A DNA stretch of 64,000 nt. It comes from Akkermansia muciniphila. GTDB taxonomy: Bacteria > Verrucomicrobiota > Verrucomicrobiia > Limisphaerales > UBA11320. The position numbers and the translations under genes were made by a program. The notes below the pieces were generated by a model that had not been told where the DNA came from, did no database searches, and worked only from the letters and a program-made list of their open reading frames with translations. The stretch's first letter is position 1, and the number at the start of each line of letters is the position of its first letter. Positions 60,339 to 64,000 of this stretch are shown piece after piece. Location of the stretch: assembly GCA_945861575.1 (NCBI GenBank), contig CAMAVD010000004.1, positions 1 through 64,000 of the forward strand, written 5' to 3'.

Positions 60339-61715
60339 TCAGCCCTGTTTGCTGACCTGGTTGAACGATTCTGCCAAACGGCCGGCAAGGCTGGAGAACT
60401 CGAATGACTTGAGGAGTTCCAGGTTGGGAGAGTAAGGAATCGCCTCAGCCTTGTGGCTCTTCCACAGAGCTAGGATCGCCGTTTTTATCTGGTCGATATT
60501 GTCTAGATCGACAACCGGCCCCAGGGTCAGTCGTTCGGCGACCGCAGCAGTCGAGCCGGGTTCTGAAAGCGTGAGCACCGGTTTCCCGGCGGCAGCGTAG
60601 TCATAGAGTTTGCCCGAGATCCCATAGACGAAGGCCCCTTCCTTCGGTACGCGGCCGATGATGAGCAGCAGCACGTTTGACTGGATCATGTAATCCAGGC
60701 TTTCTTTGCGGGAAACGTAACCTGCGATGTTCACCATGTCCCGACAGTTGAACATGTCAAGGTACTGCTCGATAGTGTGGCCGTCATTGAAAGGCGTATT
60801 CTTGCCCACGAAGACTGCCTTCACACCGGCTCGCAACGCGGGGTTTTCTTTCGCTATCTCGCCCAAAGCCTGAAGGAACTCCCGAGGTGACCTTTCTTCA
60901 CCGAGAGTGCCCGCGTGGAGCATCGTCATCACAGGCGTCTTGGGAGCGGGTCCAAGGACCACATCGCTTGAGAAGTCCGATCGGTCGAAGCCGTTGGTGA
61001 TGGTGACGTATTTGTTCGGGATCGAAGGATAGCGCTTTTCAAAATCCGCTTTGATGCCATCTGTAGTGCACACCACGCATTTTGCAATACGGATGCAGGT
61101 CTTTTCAAACAGACGATTCCAACCCCCAATCCAAAAGCCCAGTTCTGGAGCCGCTGGATTGCCGACCCACGCATCGCGAAAGTCCATCACCAGAGGGAGG
61201 CCCGTCAGCAGGGACAGCATGGCCCCCGCCATATGATTGGTGTGGGTAGGCCCAGAGGAGTAGAGGACTTTGCACTGATGTCGCTTCGCGGCTCGGTAGC
61301 CCATGATGACTGCGAAGGGTAGCCATAAGATACGCGCATCCGGAATGCGGGTAGCTTTACCCACCGTACGGAACGCCCAGAGGAGCATGCGACGGAGTGC
61401 CGAGGGTCTCTTGGGTGCCGTAGCCGTGGTTGTCTTGGGTGCGCCTGCGGTGGCTTGTGGCGGGGCAGAGTGGGCAGAGTTGCCGTGGAACAAGGACTCA
61501 AGGGTCCGTGCACGGTAAACAACGAGATCTGGAGGTAGCTCAGCGAAGAGTGACTTGTCTTCGGAGCACTTCGTCGGGCTGCACTCGACGGTTAAAATGA
61601 CAGTGGACCAATCGTTCTGGGGCAGGTATCGGATGAACTTTATGGACCTCTTCGTTCCCCGCGCGCCTTCAGGCGGGAAGTCGTAGATCACGAACAGCAC
61701 AGAATTTTTGCTCAT
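60339..61715 (-). CDS. Glycosyltransferase (GT4-like)
   Basis: LFVIYDFPPEGARGTKRSIKFIRYLPQNDW; YVTITNGFDRSDF; MLHAGTLGEERSPREFLQAL; ISGKLYDYAAAGKPVLTLSEPGS. Start taken at MSKNSV; the ORF extends to 61796. Confidence 0.87.
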   Translation of the reverse strand: MSKNSVLFVIYDFPPEGARGTKRSIKFIRYLPQNDWSTVILTVECSPTKCSEDKSLFAELPPDLVVYRARTLESLFHGNSAHSAPPQATAGAPKTTTATAPKRPSALRRMLLWAFRTVGKATRIPDARILWLPFAVIMGYRAAKRHQCKVLYSSGPTHTNHMAGAMLSLLTGLPLVMDFRDAWVGNPAAPELGFWIGGWNRLFEKTCIRIAKCVVCTTDGIKADFEKRYPSIPNKYVTITNGFDRSDFSSDVVLGPAPKTPVMTMLHAGTLGEERSPREFLQALGEIAKENPALRAGVKAVFVGKNTPFNDGHTIEQYLDMFNCRDMVNIAGYVSRKESLDYMIQSNVLLLIIGRVPKEGAFVYGISGKLYDYAAAGKPVLTLSEPGSTAAVAERLTLGPVVDLDNIDQIKTAILALWKSHKAEAIPYSPNLELLKSFEFSSLAGRLAESFNQVSKQG

Positions 61716-61789
61716 GCGGGCGTATAGAGGAACTCTGAGGGCAACTTCTGGGTTTTCGGTTGATGGTTCTGACTGGTTGCGGCCGTCCT

Positions 61790-62692
61790 TTAACAAAGCG
61801 CGGCCGCCGGAGCTTTGTCGTAGTCAGGGAAATCAGCAAGCACTGGATCGAAGGTAACTACGGGCATGGACTTCTCCTTGATCAACTGCAGCACTGCCTT
61901 CAGGGAGTCAATTCCGGGCTGGTCGGCCACGAAACCGGCCGCTGTCCTCTTGGAAAAGCTAAAGCTGTGCATGAAGAGGATGATGTAGGGCACCTTCCCG
62001 TAGGCATCCAGCACGCACTCGCAGAGTCTGGGCGCTACCATGCTGTTCACATCGAGTTTTTGATACCGCTTCCAGAGACGGCGGGTCCACCAGGGAAACT
62101 CCTTCCCGAGCTTGGCGATCGGGATCGGGGCCACGGTCACCGGGATTTGCAGCACCCCGTCACCATCGAAGGGGTCGTTCGACATGGGGAATGGGAGGTG
62201 GCAGTTCTCGCGTCCGAAGAAGAACGAGCTGTCATAAAAAATCCCGTTCCTCTTGAGCGCGGTGAGCGTATCCCGATTGGCTCCATATCTTCCAGCGCGA
62301 TGCGCGTGAGGTACCTGGCCGGTCCATCGCTTCAGCAGCGAGATACCCTCCCGAACAATGTCAATTTGTTCCGCCAGGGAATACTCATGCATGTTCAGCC
62401 TCGCACGATCATACATCCGGTCGGGATGGGTGTGGAGTTGAACGCTGTGCCCCTGGTTTAGAAGACCTTCGCAAAGCTTCTCGTAGGAGGCTTTTGGGAA
62501 CTCCGCCGTGCCATAGACGTCGAGAAAGAAGACACCGGGAACACCGTGGCGCTTTAGCGTGTCAGCGAGCCAGAGGGTGGCGTAGTTGTTTGGCTGGTCG
62601 CTCCCGAGTACATAACGCTCAAAGGCTTCGGGAATATGGCGTCCCTCGTTGCGAACTTCCGTATCGATCGTAATGATCACCTTGCTCTGCAT
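61790..62692 (-). CDS. Polysaccharide deacetylase family protein
   Basis: VIITIDTEVRNEG; HGVPGVFFLDVYGTAEFPKASYEKLCEGLLNQGHSVQLHTHPDRMY; HAHRAGRYGANRDTLTALKRNGIFYDSSFF. Confidence 0.82.
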   Translation of the reverse strand: MQSKVIITIDTEVRNEGRHIPEAFERYVLGSDQPNNYATLWLADTLKRHGVPGVFFLDVYGTAEFPKASYEKLCEGLLNQGHSVQLHTHPDRMYDRARLNMHEYSLAEQIDIVREGISLLKRWTGQVPHAHRAGRYGANRDTLTALKRNGIFYDSSFFFGRENCHLPFPMSNDPFDGDGVLQIPVTVAPIPIAKLGKEFPWWTRRLWKRYQKLDVNSMVAPRLCECVLDAYGKVPYIILFMHSFSFSKRTAAGFVADQPGIDSLKAVLQLIKEKSMPVVTFDPVLADFPDYDKAPAAALC

Positions 62693-62761
62693 ACTTCATC
62701 GATGCGCCGTCTTTGGCCGCCTACCCTTCCGCTGGGATATCGGCTTGTTGTGCAGTTCTGT

Positions 62762-64000
62762 TTAGGGGTTTCCAAAGCGAGCAATCCAACGCTGGCGGGC
62801 TGGAATGGTTCCATGTACCGGTGTGGTGTCCGTCGCTCCGGGCCCGAATGCCGGCCATGCCAAGCTTCCAAAGAATGCGGGCTTCTCCGTGAGGTAAAGA
62901 GACGGAGGAAGATCCCGGCTGGGGACGCGGGGGTCCCACTGGGTCGTTCGGGATACATAGTCGAAATTGCCATGAAACACCATCGTGTTGGTCACGCGGG
63001 TGTCGTAAGCTTCTTTCCACTCGCCGCCGCCCAGCGAGACCACCTGACCTTGGTCATTGGGCCGACAAAGGATGTTGCCAAGCACGTTGTGAGACAGTTG
63101 AGCGCGATCGATTTGAATGGCCCAGACCGAGTATTGGACGATTTTTGTGAGGCCTTGCGAATACCGTTCAACGTGATTCCGAAAGAGAGTGTTGTGACGG
63201 CTGGAGCCCCAATAATTGTCGAGAGTCAACTTTGCACAGACATTTCCCTCCACCAAGTTTTTGTGGGGATGCCCACCATGATGCTCAATGTCGGACATCA
63301 GATAATCTGTGTTCGGATACGCCTTGTCGAAAGCTCGATGCGAATAGTTGTAGGCGATCACATTGCCCGCTGCACCGTTTTGGATGACCACCGAGTGCCG
63401 CAGATAATACAAGATGTTGTCCTCAACCAGACAGTCGGTGGATCTAGCGATGCCCACACCATACCCGCCCTGGCCGTAGGTTTTCGCGTGATGGAGGAAA
63501 CTGTTGCGTAGCTCACAGCCGAAAGAAGTGTCCAGGCCGACATGCGTCCAGTTGGCGTTCGTGCTCTCGATCCCGCTAGCCCAGCAGTGCCGGGACTGGA
63601 ACATCAACACTGTCGTGTCCCTTTTACCGCGCTGATCCAGATACATGTTTTCTATACCGCAGCGAGCGAGGAGGTACATGTTTTGAATCACAGGATTCAT
63701 CGAAGCCTTGTATTTGCAAAACAAGGGTCGCTTCAGGGTGAGGCTGGTGGTGGTCTTCGCGATCACCTGATTGAACTGAGCCTGATACCGAGCGGCACCT
63801 CCAACGATTCCGCCCGGAATGTTGCCCTCCATCACCTCAGGGTCATTGTCCTGCTCCACCTTCACATCATCCCCAATGTTGAAGGCAGCCGTGGAGGCCA
63901 GTGTGACTTTGGTTGAGCCTTCGTCATACCCGCCTAGCAGGGGCGTTTTGTTCCCTGAGTAACCTCGAAAATAAATACTGGCTCCGTCCGTCGTATTCGT
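62762..64000 (-). CDS. Right-handed beta-helix (pectate-lyase-like) protein, 5' end beyond the window
   Basis: The frame of the listed ORF stays open to the window edge (TNTTDGASIYFRGYSGNKTPLLGGYDEGSTKVTLASTAAFNIGDDVKVEQDNDPEV...); helix-like repeats FGCELRNSFLHHA, STDCLVEDNILYYLRHSVVIQNGAAGNVIAYNYS, HKNLVEGNV. Confidence 0.75.
   Translation of the reverse strand, partial: TNTTDGASIYFRGYSGNKTPLLGGYDEGSTKVTLASTAAFNIGDDVKVEQDNDPEVMEGNIPGGIVGGAARYQAQFNQVIAKTTTSLTLKRPLFCKYKASMNPVIQNMYLLARCGIENMYLDQRGKRDTTVLMFQSRHCWASGIESTNANWTHVGLDTSFGCELRNSFLHHAKTYGQGGYGVGIARSTDCLVEDNILYYLRHSVVIQNGAAGNVIAYNYSHRAFDKAYPNTDYLMSDIEHHGGHPHKNLVEGNVCAKLTLDNYWGSSRHNTLFRNHVERYSQGLTKIVQYSVWAIQIDRAQLSHNVLGNILCRPNDQGQVVSLGGGEWKEAYDTRVTNTMVFHGNFDYVSRTTQWDPRVPSRDLPPSLYLTEKPAFFGSLAWPAFGPGATDTTPVHGTIPARQRWIARFGNP

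Noticed and set aside
1-64000. CRISPR arrays, tRNA/rRNA genes, transposases, phage genes, toxin-antitoxin or restriction systems
   Set aside because: None recognised by reading; a tRNAscan, CRISPR finder and defence-system HMM search would be needed to exclude them fully.

Overview
The window looks like a chromosomal segment from a Verrucomicrobia/PVC-type bacterium. This is inferred from DUF1501, DUF1549/DUF1553 and planctomycete-type cytochrome c proteins, the gene neighbourhoods and protein resemblance; no database search was run. Housekeeping content: infC; sdhCAB; an ABC-F ATPase; folP-cdaA-cdaR-glmM; purC; coaD-DUF177-rpmF-plsX-fabH; hisI; trpE; an ECF sigma factor; rnhB; a LysR regulator; pyrD; a rhomboid protease; CotH and DUF4912 proteins; miaB; and an MsbA-like ABC exporter. 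The right end (about 56.4-64 kb) is an exopolysaccharide/surface-glycan locus that runs off the window edge. Accessory content: two intact DUF1553/DUF1501 modules and a third, decayed one; Gfo/Idh/MocA oxidoreductases; a 1205-aa four-part fusion (TIM barrel, LamG, PQQ dehydrogenase, cytochrome c); and a tandem alpha/beta-hydrolase. The observations I rate highest are (1) a chemosensory remnant in which an intact CheX sits between a truncated MCP and an internally deleted CheY, (2) a pseudogene whose frameshift is an exact 7-bp tandem duplication, (3) a stretch at 27.6-28.9 kb of ends from several unrelated genes joined together, (4) the 1205-aa fusion, and (5) several intergenic inverted or dispersed repeats and strong hairpins. 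I saw no CRISPR array, rRNA, tRNA, recognisable transposase or prophage. I did not identify a clearly new multi-gene system.
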